The notes under the pieces were generated by a model. It was not told where the DNA came from and did not search any database. It saw only the letters and a program-made list of their open reading frames with translations. 27,356 nucleotides of DNA from an uncultured Elusimicrobium sp. (lineage in GTDB: Bacteria > Elusimicrobiota > Elusimicrobia > Elusimicrobiales > Elusimicrobiaceae), in contig CALAFB010000027.1 of the NCBI GenBank assembly GCA_937891135.1, positions 1 through 27,356 on the forward strand, read 5' to 3'. A program made the position numbers and the translations under genes. Below are positions 6,309-15,698 of this stretch, one piece after another. Each line of letters opens with the position of its first letter. Within the stretch, counting starts at the first letter, position 1.

Positions 6309-9300
6309 AAAAAATAGTTGCGTTGTTGTTACTAGTAGGGCTTACACTCACGACCCGCGGTTACGATTTATCCGAGGCAGAAAAATTATACCAGGACGGA
6401 GATTTCGCTTCTGCCTTGCCAAAATATCAAGAAATTACTAAAACCGCCACAGGAGATACCCTCTACCAGGCTCAGCTGCGCGCCGCCGCGTGTGCCTATA
6501 GCCAAGGAGAATACTTAAATGCCGCTAAAACGATGTTCGGCTATCCGCTGCCGGAAAACCCCGTTTGGAAAGCCCGCTTTTTACTCTACCGTATTCAAGT
6601 AGCCCGGCAAACCGCCAACCAATACCGCCGTATTTTAGAAACGCGTGAATTGGAAAATAATACAGATATGGAATATTGGACCCGTAGCCAATGGCACGGC
6701 CAAATCCAAAAAGATTATGAAACTTTATGGACGTTACGCGCCGGACTGATTAACGCACCCATTGAGCAGGAAACCTTGATTTTGAACCTCAAAGATACCG
6801 ATACGCGCCGGATTGCCACCCTCTTTGATTTTGCCGCACAACAATGGGTGTCTTTTTTAGGCGGAACCGAACAAGCCCTTCCCTCCGGGGAAACCCATAC
6901 GTATTTAGACGGAGCTGCCAAACCGTTTGCTCCATACAAAAACCGCGCCGACAAATTGGCTAATGTATTAAAAACTTCCTATTTATTAGAAGGTACCGGC
7001 CGACAAAATGCAAAACTGTTTTGGCAAACGGATTTTATTCTATTGCCCTTAGAACGGCCCGATTTTTTTGAAATAAAAAATAAAGAAAACGCCGTCAAAA
7101 ATGCAGTTGCCCAATTAAAAGCGTTATATGCAATACAGGAAAATAAAACGTGGTGGAACAAATTAAAAAATTATCTAACTTCGGTTACCCGTCCTTCCGC
7201 TACGGATTACGGCAAATCCTACGCCGCCTATAAAACCGCTCAATTGTTATTCCAGCAAGACGACCGCACCTTGGCATTAGATACTTGTAACTGGGCCGTA
7301 AACGAATTAGACGCTTCTTATTACACCGAACAATGTAAAGACCTGGCCCGCCAAATTACCCAAAAAGAATTGGCTTTTTCAGCCACGAATAAGCCGCTAA
7401 ACCCCGCACGGCCGGAATTAGAACTTTCGGTACGTAATGTACCGGATGTATATGCACGTGTGTACCCGGTTACCAAAACGCAATTGGAGCAAGCAGCCCG
7501 CCGCCACAACCGGGAGTTTACAAACTGGGCGACCTTGGTCCAATTATCCCAAGAAGATATTAAAAAGTACCTGGCTTCTTCTACAACGTATCAAACGGTG
7601 CACGTGCAACCCACGTATAAAAAACCGTATTTTGAGCAACCCATTGTGCTCCCTTTGCCGCCTTTGTCCGCCGGATTTTATATCGTACTAGCCAGTTATG
7701 ATAAAAATTTTGATTCTTCCCGCGCGCCTGTAAATGGAATAATATTAAATAGCACGGACTTGGCCTTATTTACCACAGCCGCTATTGAAGACAACCCAGA
7801 CCACTATACCTGGACCTTACACTCCACGCCGCACACCTATACGCCCCAGGTATTTCATTTCTACACCGTCCATTTAAAAACCGGAAAACCGGAAGCCAAT
7901 ACCGCGTTGGACATCCGCACCGGATGGAATGGAACGCCTCAAAAATTAACTACGGATGAACAAGGAATCGCTCATTTGACCCGCCCCATTGCAGTAAACG
8001 GAAAAACGTCTAATTCTTTAGAAGTAAATACCCTGGCAGAAAAAAACGGGAACTACGCCTTTTCCCCCCGCAGTACGTATTTTCATCTGTATAATCCGCA
8101 ACCCGTAAAACTATTTGTGCAAACAGACCGCGCCATTTACCGGCCCGGGCAAAAAGTACAACTTTCCATACAAGGATTTGAACGGACGCCCCGCGCTTGG
8201 CAAGTATGGCCAACCCAGGAAGTACAACTGATTGTGCGCGGTGCGAACGGAAAACAAATTTATCAGGCCACCACTACCTTAAATGCGTTTGGAACGGCAC
8301 AACTTAATTTTAACCTGCCGGAACAAGACCTTTTATTAGGAAATTTTTCAGTCCATGTAACCAGCCGGGTACAGGGAAACACCTATTCCGGCAGTCATTC
8401 TTTTCAAGTAGAAGAATATAAACGCCCCGAATATGAAATTACGCTAGAGGACCCGGCTGCACCTCTTACCTATCACAAACCCGGCACCGTATACGGGCAG
8501 GCCATTTATTACGCAGGGACTCCGCTGCAACAGGCTACGGTAAAATATACTGTTACCCGCCAGGCCTATATCCCGCCGTTTTACTGGTGGCGCAGTATCT
8601 ATGCAAAGCCGGAACAAATTTCACAAGGACAAACCCGCACCGATAGCAACGGAAAGTTTGAGATTCCATTTACACCCGAACCCTCCCGCCCGGATGAGCA
8701 TTTTACGCAATATACTGTAAAAGCTGAAGTATATGATGAAACCGGACGCGCCATTGAAACTTCGCGTACGTACAAAGTGAGTACGTATGCACACCTATTT
8801 AAAGTGGACTTTGCACAAGGATTTTATGATGCCGAAAAAAGCGGACCGCTCGCTGACATTACCTTGACAGATGCTGACGGAAATGCGGTAAGCGGTACGG
8901 TTACGGTACGCATTAGCCGCGTGGATGATACCCCTGATACAAAAAATAAACAAACACTAGATACGTGGTACGAACAAGCAAAAGACGTGTCTACGCTCTC
9001 CACACAAACCCTTACGTTTAAAACCCCCGGTACCCAAACCGTACAACTTCCGGCCACACAAGAAGGCGTGTACCGTTTGACGCTGCAAGACAAACAGGCA
9101 GAAAAGCAATCTATTATCTTCCTGGTAGCAGCCCCCCAATCGGCGCTGCGTGTCCCCACCATTACGTTACCTCAACATAAAACATATTATCCCGGAGAAA
9201 CGGCCCGCATTTTAGTAGGAGACGGCCGTTTAACCGGCCCCAAACACGCGGAAGTATATTACCAAAAAAACTTTTTACGCAAAACCGAACGCTTACCGCA

Positions 9301-12211
9301 AGGCGTAAGTATTTATGAATATCCCGTTACGGCAGCAGACCGCGGCGGTTTAGCAATCGCCTGGTTTGGAGCCAGTAATTATGAATTTTATAACGGCTCC
9401 GGCACGTTTGAGGTCCCCTTTAATAACCAACAGATAACAGCAAATATCCAGGTTCCTCCAACCGTAAAGCCCGGCCAAGACGTCTCTTGGCGGCTGACCG
9501 CACGCCATGCAACTGATGTTCCTGTAAACGGACAGGCCAGCCTTACTGTATATGACAAATCACTCGATTACTACGCTCAAAAAGAAAACCCGTTTACGCT
9601 TACTTCGTTATTCCCGCAAACGACCGGAACCCCCAGCGTACAGACCAGTTATCCCGCTGCGTATGGAATAGCTGTTTTCTCCGGCAAAGACACATACCGC
9701 TGGCAGCCGGCACCCGAACTGCCTACACTTAATTTAATAATGCCACACCATGATTACACCAAAGGATTAGAACTAAGACGTGGATCCGCGATGCCCATGA
9801 TGGCTATGGCAAAATCCGCTTCCTTCGGCACGGTAAACAGGACAGCTGGTGTCGCCACCGTGGAAGAAATGGCCCCGGACGATACAGTTCAGGAAATCAA
9901 GGCAGTAAATCATACAGCAGATCCGACAGCTGCCAATATCCGTACCGACTTTGCCGAAACAGCCTATTTTAATGCACAAGTACCGCTTCAAAACGGAACC
10001 GCGCGGATACGTTTTACGCTACCGCAAAGTATTACTACTTGGAATATATTGGGATTTGTACTTACCAAAAATGCGGAATTGGGCACTTTTTCGGCCAGTA
10101 CCGTTTCCCGCAAAGATTTTATGGTACGTTTGCACTTGCCGCGTTTCTACCGGGAAGAAGATACGGGGATTTTACAAGCCTCTGTGATGAACGTAACCCC
10201 TCATAAAATAACCATACCTGTAACGATTGCTGTCAAACAGAATAACCAAAATAAACAGGCCGCATTTGGCCTTAGCGAACTGACAAAAACGGTTTCTGTC
10301 CCTGCTAACAGTACAGCGTATGTGCATTGGAATATGACGGCCCCCGCCGACCCGGGAATCTATCAAATTACCGTTGTAGGACGCACAGGAACAGACAGCG
10401 ACGGAGAACAGAAAGAATTACCCGTCTTACCCAGTCGCACGCGGTTATTAGCGGCTGCAAACGTCGCCCTTAAAAATGGGGCTAATACGCTGACAATCAC
10501 AGAACTAAATGATGTAAAAGATGCCCAGCCGGAACTGGCAGCCCTTACCTTACACCCCAGTTTGGCATTGTCCGTCTTACACAAAATGCCGAATTTACTC
10601 ATGAACCGATATAATGATTTGGTTTCCTCATTAAACCGCTATGTACCGCTGGCCATTGTGCATCAGTTTTATACTACCTATCCGCAACTTAAAGAAGCTG
10701 CCAAAAAATTGCCCGCACATAACGGTATAACGGCCCCGTGGAATGAAACAGACCCGCTGCGCCTTACGTTACTGGAGCAAACCCCGTGGCTAAATTGGGC
10801 CCAAGGCAATACAGGAAGAAATGCACAAGTTATTAGTTTATTTGATGACAAAATAGTCGCCAGTACCCTGGCCCGAGAACGCGCCAAAGTCTTATCCTTC
10901 CAAAATGCAAATGGGTCTTTCAGTTGGTTTGCGGGCGGACCGGAAGACAGCTATTTAACGCTGCGCGCGTTGGACGGATTTGCCCAGGCCGTACGGTTTG
11001 GAGCCGAAATACCGCAAGCGAACGTGCAAAAAGCACTTACTTATATAGTGCCCAAAATTGAAAAACAACTCAAAGACGATAAAACAGGCTCCGCGTCTAC
11101 CGTAGCGTATGCTTTGTATGCGGCGTATACGGTTTCGGCCTTTCCGAATAACTGGCCGCAAGTAGCTGCTGCCAAAGCCTCCCTCCAAAAATGGATAGAC
11201 TATGCCGACGGCCAAGCTAAATTTATGACGCCACTCGGACAAATATACGCAGCCACCGTATATCACCGTTTAGGGGATGATGTAAAAGCGAACCGCTATC
11301 TGGAAAAAGTATTAGCCCGCATGAAATACAATGAACTAACCGGAGCCTATTTTGCCCCAGAAGCACAAAGCTGGATATGGTATCAGGATACCTTAACCAC
11401 GCAAACGGCCACGTTAAAAACACTCTTGGAAATCCGCCCGGATTCCCCTCAAATTGACCCCATGGTTCAATGGTTATTATTTAATAAACAAGTAGCGGAT
11501 TGGAAAAACCCGACAGCAGCCGCCCAAGCCGTATTTGCTTTATTAGATGTCCTGCAAATCAAAGGAGCCCTTACGCTGCCTAGCACCTATCAAATTCATT
11601 GGGCAGATACCCAACAAAACCTGACTTTTGAACCGTTTGACTGGACAGCAGATTTACAATGGATAAAGCCCAAAACGCAACTTACGCCTGAGGCCTACAC
11701 CGCTACGATCCGCAAACAAAGCAAAGTGACGGATTTTGCTTCGTTAAATATGGTATATACATCCGCCCAAGCCAAAGCCTCCCCCAAAGGGGTGCTAAAC
11801 ATAGAACGGGAATATTTCGTACGGTTTACCCAGGACGGCGTACAAAAACTACGCCCCGTAAAAGATACCGGCGAAATTAAAACTGCCGATGAAGTGGAAG
11901 TACACCTTACCGTAACGGCAGATAGCACATTTGACTATGTATTATTGACGGACCCCAAACCCGCCGGGTTTGAAAATGCCGACTTAACAAGCGGCTGGAA
12001 TTGGAACCCTATATCCGTCTACCGCGAAGTGAAAGACGGGGTTACCCAGTTCTTTATAAACCGCCTACCCGCCGGGAAAGTAACTTTGCGTTATGTACTA
12101 CGGCCGACGGTACCTGGGAAATTTCACGCAGGCCCTGCGCAAATACAAAGTCTATATGCCCCGGAATTTGGTGCCCATAGTACAGCTGAAAAAATACAGG
12201 TGCAAAAATAA
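6305..12211 (+). CDS. Large bacterial alpha-2-macroglobulin-like protein lacking the thioester motif
   Basis: A 1968-residue secreted or periplasmic protein of the bacterial alpha-2-macroglobulin family, thought to trap foreign proteases. A signal peptide (residues 1-19, ending TTRG) is followed by TPR-like helices (about 22-85). The macroglobulin core begins near 599 (VKLFVQTDRAIYRPGQKVQ, the MG2-type strand). A Met/Ala-rich stretch lies near 1161-1174 (SAMPMMAMAKSASF). The conserved S-I-T-T-W-N motif is near 1242, the alpha-helical TED-like region is about 1430-1750 (GSFSWFAGGPEDSYLTLRAL), and a C-terminal domain has LLTDPKPAGFE near 1880. Where thioester members carry Y-G-C-x-E-Q, this one has NRYNDLVSSLNR (about 1433-1446), so no covalent trap is expected. 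Thioester-less forms such as E. coli YfaS are known. Many A2M genes pair with pbpC; here the partner is a PAP2 phosphatase. Confidence 0.9.
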   Translation: MKKIVALLLLVGLTLTTRGYDLSEAEKLYQDGDFASALPKYQEITKTATGDTLYQAQLRAAACAYSQGEYLNAAKTMFGYPLPENPVWKARFLLYRIQVARQTANQYRRILETRELENNTDMEYWTRSQWHGQIQKDYETLWTLRAGLINAPIEQETLILNLKDTDTRRIATLFDFAAQQWVSFLGGTEQALPSGETHTYLDGAAKPFAPYKNRADKLANVLKTSYLLEGTGRQNAKLFWQTDFILLPLERPDFFEIKNKENAVKNAVAQLKALYAIQENKTWWNKLKNYLTSVTRPSATDYGKSYAAYKTAQLLFQQDDRTLALDTCNWAVNELDASYYTEQCKDLARQITQKELAFSATNKPLNPARPELELSVRNVPDVYARVYPVTKTQLEQAARRHNREFTNWATLVQLSQEDIKKYLASSTTYQTVHVQPTYKKPYFEQPIVLPLPPLSAGFYIVLASYDKNFDSSRAPVNGIILNSTDLALFTTAAIEDNPDHYTWTLHSTPHTYTPQVFHFYTVHLKTGKPEANTALDIRTGWNGTPQKLTTDEQGIAHLTRPIAVNGKTSNSLEVNTLAEKNGNYAFSPRSTYFHLYNPQPVKLFVQTDRAIYRPGQKVQLSIQGFERTPRAWQVWPTQEVQLIVRGANGKQIYQATTTLNAFGTAQLNFNLPEQDLLLGNFSVHVTSRVQGNTYSGSHSFQVEEYKRPEYEITLEDPAAPLTYHKPGTVYGQAIYYAGTPLQQATVKYTVTRQAYIPPFYWWRSIYAKPEQISQGQTRTDSNGKFEIPFTPEPSRPDEHFTQYTVKAEVYDETGRAIETSRTYKVSTYAHLFKVDFAQGFYDAEKSGPLADITLTDADGNAVSGTVTVRISRVDDTPDTKNKQTLDTWYEQAKDVSTLSTQTLTFKTPGTQTVQLPATQEGVYRLTLQDKQAEKQSIIFLVAAPQSALRVPTITLPQHKTYYPGETARILVGDGRLTGPKHAEVYYQKNFLRKTERLPQGVSIYEYPVTAADRGGLAIAWFGASNYEFYNGSGTFEVPFNNQQITANIQVPPTVKPGQDVSWRLTARHATDVPVNGQASLTVYDKSLDYYAQKENPFTLTSLFPQTTGTPSVQTSYPAAYGIAVFSGKDTYRWQPAPELPTLNLIMPHHDYTKGLELRRGSAMPMMAMAKSASFGTVNRTAGVATVEEMAPDDTVQEIKAVNHTADPTAANIRTDFAETAYFNAQVPLQNGTARIRFTLPQSITTWNILGFVLTKNAELGTFSASTVSRKDFMVRLHLPRFYREEDTGILQASVMNVTPHKITIPVTIAVKQNNQNKQAAFGLSELTKTVSVPANSTAYVHWNMTAPADPGIYQITVVGRTGTDSDGEQKELPVLPSRTRLLAAANVALKNGANTLTITELNDVKDAQPELAALTLHPSLALSVLHKMPNLLMNRYNDLVSSLNRYVPLAIVHQFYTTYPQLKEAAKKLPAHNGITAPWNETDPLRLTLLEQTPWLNWAQGNTGRNAQVISLFDDKIVASTLARERAKVLSFQNANGSFSWFAGGPEDSYLTLRALDGFAQAVRFGAEIPQANVQKALTYIVPKIEKQLKDDKTGSASTVAYALYAAYTVSAFPNNWPQVAAAKASLQKWIDYADGQAKFMTPLGQIYAATVYHRLGDDVKANRYLEKVLARMKYNELTGAYFAPEAQSWIWYQDTLTTQTATLKTLLEIRPDSPQIDPMVQWLLFNKQVADWKNPTAAAQAVFALLDVLQIKGALTLPSTYQIHWADTQQNLTFEPFDWTADLQWIKPKTQLTPEAYTATIRKQSKVTDFASLNMVYTSAQAKASPKGVLNIEREYFVRFTQDGVQKLRPVKDTGEIKTADEVEVHLTVTADSTFDYVLLTDPKPAGFENADLTSGWNWNPISVYREVKDGVTQFFINRLPAGKVTLRYVLRPTVPGKFHAGPAQIQSLYAPEFGAHSTAEKIQVQK

Positions 12212-12234
12212 AACAAATCCACAGAATAACAATT

Positions 12235-12251
12235 CCCCGGCATAGCCGGGG
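12235..12251 (+). terminator. Hairpin after the A2M gene
   Basis: CCCCGGC-ATA-GCCGGGG begins 24 bases after the A2M stop. The following tract (GTTATATAC) is only mildly T-rich. It may act as a terminator in either direction between the converging genes. Confidence 0.55.
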
Positions 12252-12284
12252 GTTATATACAATAAACAACTTAGTATGTCGTAG

Positions 12285-12421
12285 ATTCCCGACAACATTC
12301 CTCGGGAATGACACCTTATTTTGCAATGACAACGGTAAACCTTTCTTATGCCCCCGGCAAAGCCGGGAGTTGTCTATACAATTTGCAACAATCCCCCGGG
12401 CTATAAAACCGAGGGATTGTT
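12285..12421. repeat. Cluster of three further hairpins between converging genes
   Basis: ATTCCCGA/TCGGGAAT (12285-12309), CCCGGC/GCCGGG (12353-12367) and AACAATCCC/GGGATTGTT (12387-12421) follow one another in the gap between the A2M gene and the secreted protein gene. The last could end the minus-strand transcript of 12451-13353. The first has the look of a dispersed intergenic repeat. No gene is seen in 12212-12450. Confidence 0.5.
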
Positions 12422-12450
12422 ATTACATAAACAACTATTCTTTTACCCAA

Positions 12451-13353
12451 TTAATTACATGTACGCTGCAAAACCTGGATAGTGGTACCGCCATCATCTT
12501 TACGCGATGCCCATGAATAAGCCGGAGTTTTTCCACTAGGACACAGCATCTTGTTCACATCCAATACAGCATCCCCCAAAATAATGGAGTCAGCATACAA
12601 CTTTGAAGAGGCGGCTGGCCCTTTTAACTCATTGGCAGTAATCCTTACCGGCATGAGGTTAGCACTACTCGCCGCAGCTGACGTATACGTATAGGGCGTC
12701 TGTTCTGTACCGCCCGAAAACCAAATTCCTTGTATTTGTTTAATAACTGAATAACCTCTTTTTATATTAGCAGAAGCAGGTGATGCCGTCAAATTTCCTC
12801 CATACGTTTTAACCAAAGGAACATATTGAGTAACCGCCGAATTTCCTTGAGAAAAGTTGCCAGTACTATTTACATCTACCCCATCAAATGTTCCCCAAAA
12901 ACCAGGTTGGTTCCCCATTAGCCAGGCATCTTCTGCATTGAAATGGTTGTCAGAGGCAGTTCCGCACGCATTCGGATTTTGTTTCCAGCGTTTGCTGGTA
13001 TTGGTATCCTCATTACAAAAAGTAAGTGAGGTCCCCGGTAATACGTAATTACTTAAAGACTGTACTGTCTTAATCCGGTGTACGCTATGACCGGCCTCGC
13101 TTGCTACTGTATACTTATGCTGGTCGTCGTGCATATCATTTATAGTTACCTTTCCACCAAAATTAATTTCGGCTTTGTTATCAGCCACCCCTAAGCCGCC
13201 CTTAAAAGTAGCCTTGCTCAAGATTTTTAAATAGTCATACCCTCCTAACAGAGACGGATTATAAGCAACAGCCGATATAACTTCATTATATCCGTGTGCG
13301 ACCGTCCCCCCAGCCAAGCATATCAGCAACATCAAATAACGCATATAACACAT
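12451..13353 (-). CDS. Unknown secreted protein
   Basis: A 300-residue protein that I do not recognise. An N-terminal hydrophobic segment (RYLMLLICLAGGTVAHG, residues 5-21) looks like a signal peptide. The rest is rich in Ser, Thr, Asn and Gly, has no membrane segment and contains a few cysteines, including two near the C-terminus (MLCPSGKTPAYSW and QRTCN at the end) that could form a disulfide closing the tail. The composition suggests a beta-rich extracellular protein. The start is supported by a strong GGAGGAG eight bases upstream. It forms its own transcription unit: a T-rich promoter and a near-perfect palindrome (13393-13412) lie upstream and hairpins downstream. The weak analogy to pilus-associated secreted proteins comes from its co-occurrence with pilin genes in the window and is only a guess. 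Confidence 0.72.
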   Translation of the reverse strand: MCYMRYLMLLICLAGGTVAHGYNEVISAVAYNPSLLGGYDYLKILSKATFKGGLGVADNKAEINFGGKVTINDMHDDQHKYTVASEAGHSVHRIKTVQSLSNYVLPGTSLTFCNEDTNTSKRWKQNPNACGTASDNHFNAEDAWLMGNQPGFWGTFDGVDVNSTGNFSQGNSAVTQYVPLVKTYGGNLTASPASANIKRGYSVIKQIQGIWFSGGTEQTPYTYTSAAASSANLMPVRITANELKGPAASSKLYADSIILGDAVLDVNKMLCPSGKTPAYSWASRKDDGGTTIQVLQRTCN

Positions 13354-13392
13354 AGAGAAAACTCCTCCACCTGCTTAAATCTTGCAACCCTT

Positions 13393-13412
13393 GGTTTTAG
13401 CAGGCTAAAACC
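13393..13412. promoter_or_regulatory. 20-bp near-perfect palindrome, candidate operator
   Basis: GGTTTTAGC-AG-GCTAAAACC has nine-base arms with only two bases between, too tight for a stable RNA loop, so a DNA-binding dimer site is more likely. It lies between the candidate -10 (complement of 13423-13428, TATAGA) and the Shine-Dalgarno of the secreted-protein gene, about where transcription would start. Confidence 0.5.
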
Positions 13413-13446
13413 TTATTATTATTCTATAGAAAAAACAACAAAAAAA

Positions 13447-13618
13447 CAAGGGGTTTTCTGCCTAATTTGGGGCTATACTTCGTTCCTCGGATAGTCGGAT
13501 ACCTCCGCCCTACCGGGCGGCTGCGCACAGTATACCTCCTATCCTCGTGCCTAGTCTATCCCCAAATTACTTTGAAAACCGTACACAGCAAGACAAAGGG
13601 TTTTCTGCCTAATTTGGA
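13447..13618. repeat. Intergenic repeat element with direct and inverted copies
   Basis: GGGTTTTCTGCCTAATTTGG occurs twice in direct orientation (13451-13470 and 13598-13617), 147 bases apart. Between them lie a partial inverted copy (TAATTTGGGG 13463-13472 versus CCCCAAATTA 13560-13569) and a hairpin CCGCCC-TACC-GGGCGG (13505-13520). The right copy supplies the last codons and the stop of nagA. GAAAACC/GGTTTTC (13574-13605) could fold just past the nagA stop. Confidence 0.6.
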
Positions 13619-14727
13619 GATATTTCCTGTCCACGCAAGAAAATTTGTTTTATATCCAACTGCTTCGTAAGTATCACAATATCCGCCGGACTGCCTTCTT
13701 GCAAAACGCCACCACTAAATTGCATAAAATTCGCCGCATTTGTGCTGGTACAGAGAGCAGCCTCAGGCCAAGAATAGCCTGCTTCTAACAGTTGCTTAAA
13801 TCCCCCTAACATCGTAAGTGCGGACCCGGCAGTTACCCCGTCCTGTACACGTTTCCATACGCCGTCTTGCAAAGAAACGGCTTCCCCATTGGCTAAAAAC
13901 GGGCCTGCAGCTTGCCCGGTAGGCAACAGGGCATCGGTAACTGCAGTAATCTGCGAAATAGGTTTTACTTGTTTTAAAAAGGTAAGTAGTGCCGGATGAA
14001 TATGTTTCCCGTCTGCAATCACTTCACACGAAATGTTCGGATTAAACAACGCTGCCCCAAACGCGCCCGGCTCGCGTTGGTGGAACCCGCGCATGGCATT
14101 TCCCAGGTGCGTAACCCGCCGTACGCCCCAATCAAATGCTTGCTGCATTTGCGCGTAGGTAGCGTTGGTATGCCCGGCTTGAACAATAATTTTGTGTTTT
14201 AAACAAAAATCAATGACCGGGCGAATGTGGGGCACTTCGGGGGCCAGCGTAACCACGGCAATACGGCCTTGGGCTGCGTCATATATTTTTTTAAAATCAT
14301 CTAAATTAGCAGGCGCAATATTTTGCGGGTTCATGACCCCGGGTTTTTCGGGCGAAATAAACGGACCTTCTAAGTGGAACCCCATAATTTGGGCACCGGT
14401 TTCCTTCCCCACCGCAGGGAGCAAGATACGTAACTGAGCAGCCATTACTTCCGGCCGGGCACCATATAACGTAGGGCAAAATGCGGCGACCCCTTGCCGG
14501 GCCAGTACGTCGGAAAGTTTTAATAGAGATTCAGGCGTGTTTTGTTCCGGGCCGAAACCGCCCATGCCGTGAATATGTAAATCTACAAACGCAGGGACGG
14601 CCCACCGTTCTTTAACAGCAGGTGTATTTTCCGGCGTGAGTTGCGTAATCTTTCCGTGAGCAATTTCTAACGAAACATTTTTTAAAATACCCGTAGAAGT
14701 AACGGCATTTACATGTGAAATTTTCAT
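13609..14727 (-). CDS. nagA: N-acetylglucosamine-6-phosphate deacetylase
   Basis: NagA removes the acetyl group of GlcNAc-6-phosphate in the cytosol, giving glucosamine-6-phosphate for NagB. The 372-residue protein has the amidohydrolase-fold landmarks in order: VDLHIHGMGGFG (about 48-59), the metal-site LEGPFISPEKPG, QAGHTNATY, VTHLGNAMRGFHQREPGAFG, a conserved ADGKHIHP, and the catalytic-Asp segment AVTDALLPTG. The length is close to the family norm (about 380). Its ATG overlaps the nagB stop (ATGA), so translation is coupled. The last residues and stop (EISPN) fall inside a direct repeat, so the extreme C-terminus may have been remade by that element. Substrate GlcNAc could come from mucin or from peptidoglycan recycling; no amino-sugar transporter is in the window. 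Confidence 0.94.
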   Translation of the reverse strand: MKISHVNAVTSTGILKNVSLEIAHGKITQLTPENTPAVKERWAVPAFVDLHIHGMGGFGPEQNTPESLLKLSDVLARQGVAAFCPTLYGARPEVMAAQLRILLPAVGKETGAQIMGFHLEGPFISPEKPGVMNPQNIAPANLDDFKKIYDAAQGRIAVVTLAPEVPHIRPVIDFCLKHKIIVQAGHTNATYAQMQQAFDWGVRRVTHLGNAMRGFHQREPGAFGAALFNPNISCEVIADGKHIHPALLTFLKQVKPISQITAVTDALLPTGQAAGPFLANGEAVSLQDGVWKRVQDGVTAGSALTMLGGFKQLLEAGYSWPEAALCTSTNAANFMQFSGGVLQEGSPADIVILTKQLDIKQIFLRGQEISPN

Positions 14728-15542
14728 TTTTTAATCTCCAGTATCCATTCATCAGCTTGCGGATTGCACGCCCGAGCTTCATCCAAGCGGTTTTTAAGTT
14801 CACCTGATAGTAAAATACAGGCATCCAAGTCCGCCACTAAAGTAGCGCGCGGGTGTAACTGAAGGGCCGAAACCGGCCAATCTAGCGTAGGTTTTTGGGT
14901 AAGCCCGTGAACAACGGCAGCCGCTTTTTTGACGCCGGATGCTAAAAATACTAATTCTTTGGCATCCAAAATAGTACCTATTCCCAGGGTAATGGCCCGG
15001 CACGGAACACGTTGGGTATCCCCCCCAAAAAAGCGGGCGTTAACTTCCAACGTATCCGGCGTTAAATCCACTACATGCGTGCGGGAATGAAACGGTGTGC
15101 CCGGCTCGTTAAATGCAATATGTCCGTTATGCCCAACGCCGCCAATTACCAAATTGATGCCGCCCACGCGGGCAATCTCGCGCTCATAATGGGCACATTC
15201 GGCAGGCAAATCTGCGGCTTGACCGTTTGGCATAAAAATATGTTCCGGCGGAATTGGTACATAATCAAATAAATGGCGGTACATATAACTGTGGTAACTT
15301 TGCGGATGATCTGCCGGGATGCCGACGTATTCATCCAAATTAAACGTAATAAGATGTTGGAAACTTAATGTACGCGCTTGGGCAAACGTACGGAGCATGG
15401 CATACATATCGCGAACGGTGTCCCCGGTGGGAAGACCTAGCACAAACGGCCGTTGTAAAGAAGGAGCAAACGCCTGCAGCGTTCCTTTTAAATAAGAAGC
15501 GGCCCATATTCCTACATTTAACTTCGTAACTACCAGGCGCAT
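14724..15542 (-). CDS. nagB: Glucosamine-6-phosphate deaminase
   Basis: NagB converts glucosamine-6-phosphate to fructose-6-phosphate and ammonia, joining amino-sugar use to glycolysis. The protein is 272 residues (E. coli NagB 266) and aligns along its length: the phosphate-site LGLPTGDTVRDMY, the TFNLDEYVG segment with the catalytic Asp, and GGVGHNGHIAFNEPG with the His and Glu of the active site. The Asn before that His-containing triplet is the variant common in Gram-positive NagBs. The start is taken at 15542 (MRLVVTKLN), matching the family's N-terminus, with a purine-rich GGGGG upstream. The open frame reaches to 15599 but those residues fit no homologue. It is first in the nagB-nagA operon. 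Confidence 0.94.
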   Translation of the reverse strand: MRLVVTKLNVGIWAASYLKGTLQAFAPSLQRPFVLGLPTGDTVRDMYAMLRTFAQARTLSFQHLITFNLDEYVGIPADHPQSYHSYMYRHLFDYVPIPPEHIFMPNGQAADLPAECAHYEREIARVGGINLVIGGVGHNGHIAFNEPGTPFHSRTHVVDLTPDTLEVNARFFGGDTQRVPCRAITLGIGTILDAKELVFLASGVKKAAAVVHGLTQKPTLDWPVSALQLHPRATLVADLDACILLSGELKNRLDEARACNPQADEWILEIKK

Positions 15543-15572
15543 CCGATTTCCCCCGGGAAATAAGTTGTATTT

Positions 15573-15609
15573 ATTATAGTATATTTCAGTAGGAAACAAA
15601 ATGTGTCAA
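15573..15609 (-). promoter_or_regulatory. Candidate nagBA promoter
   Basis: On the minus strand TATAAT (complement of 15573-15578) overlaps TATACT (complement of 15578-15583). TTGACA (complement of 15604-15609) is 25 and 20 bases upstream respectively, longer than the usual 16-18. The -10 may be used alone or with an activator. Confidence 0.4.
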
Positions 15610-15698
15610 GTTAAAAACTAAAAAACTGTAGTACCAGATAATTGAATACACCCATTAAACAAATCGGTCATATAACTAAAGGGGTAATATTCCCTCAA

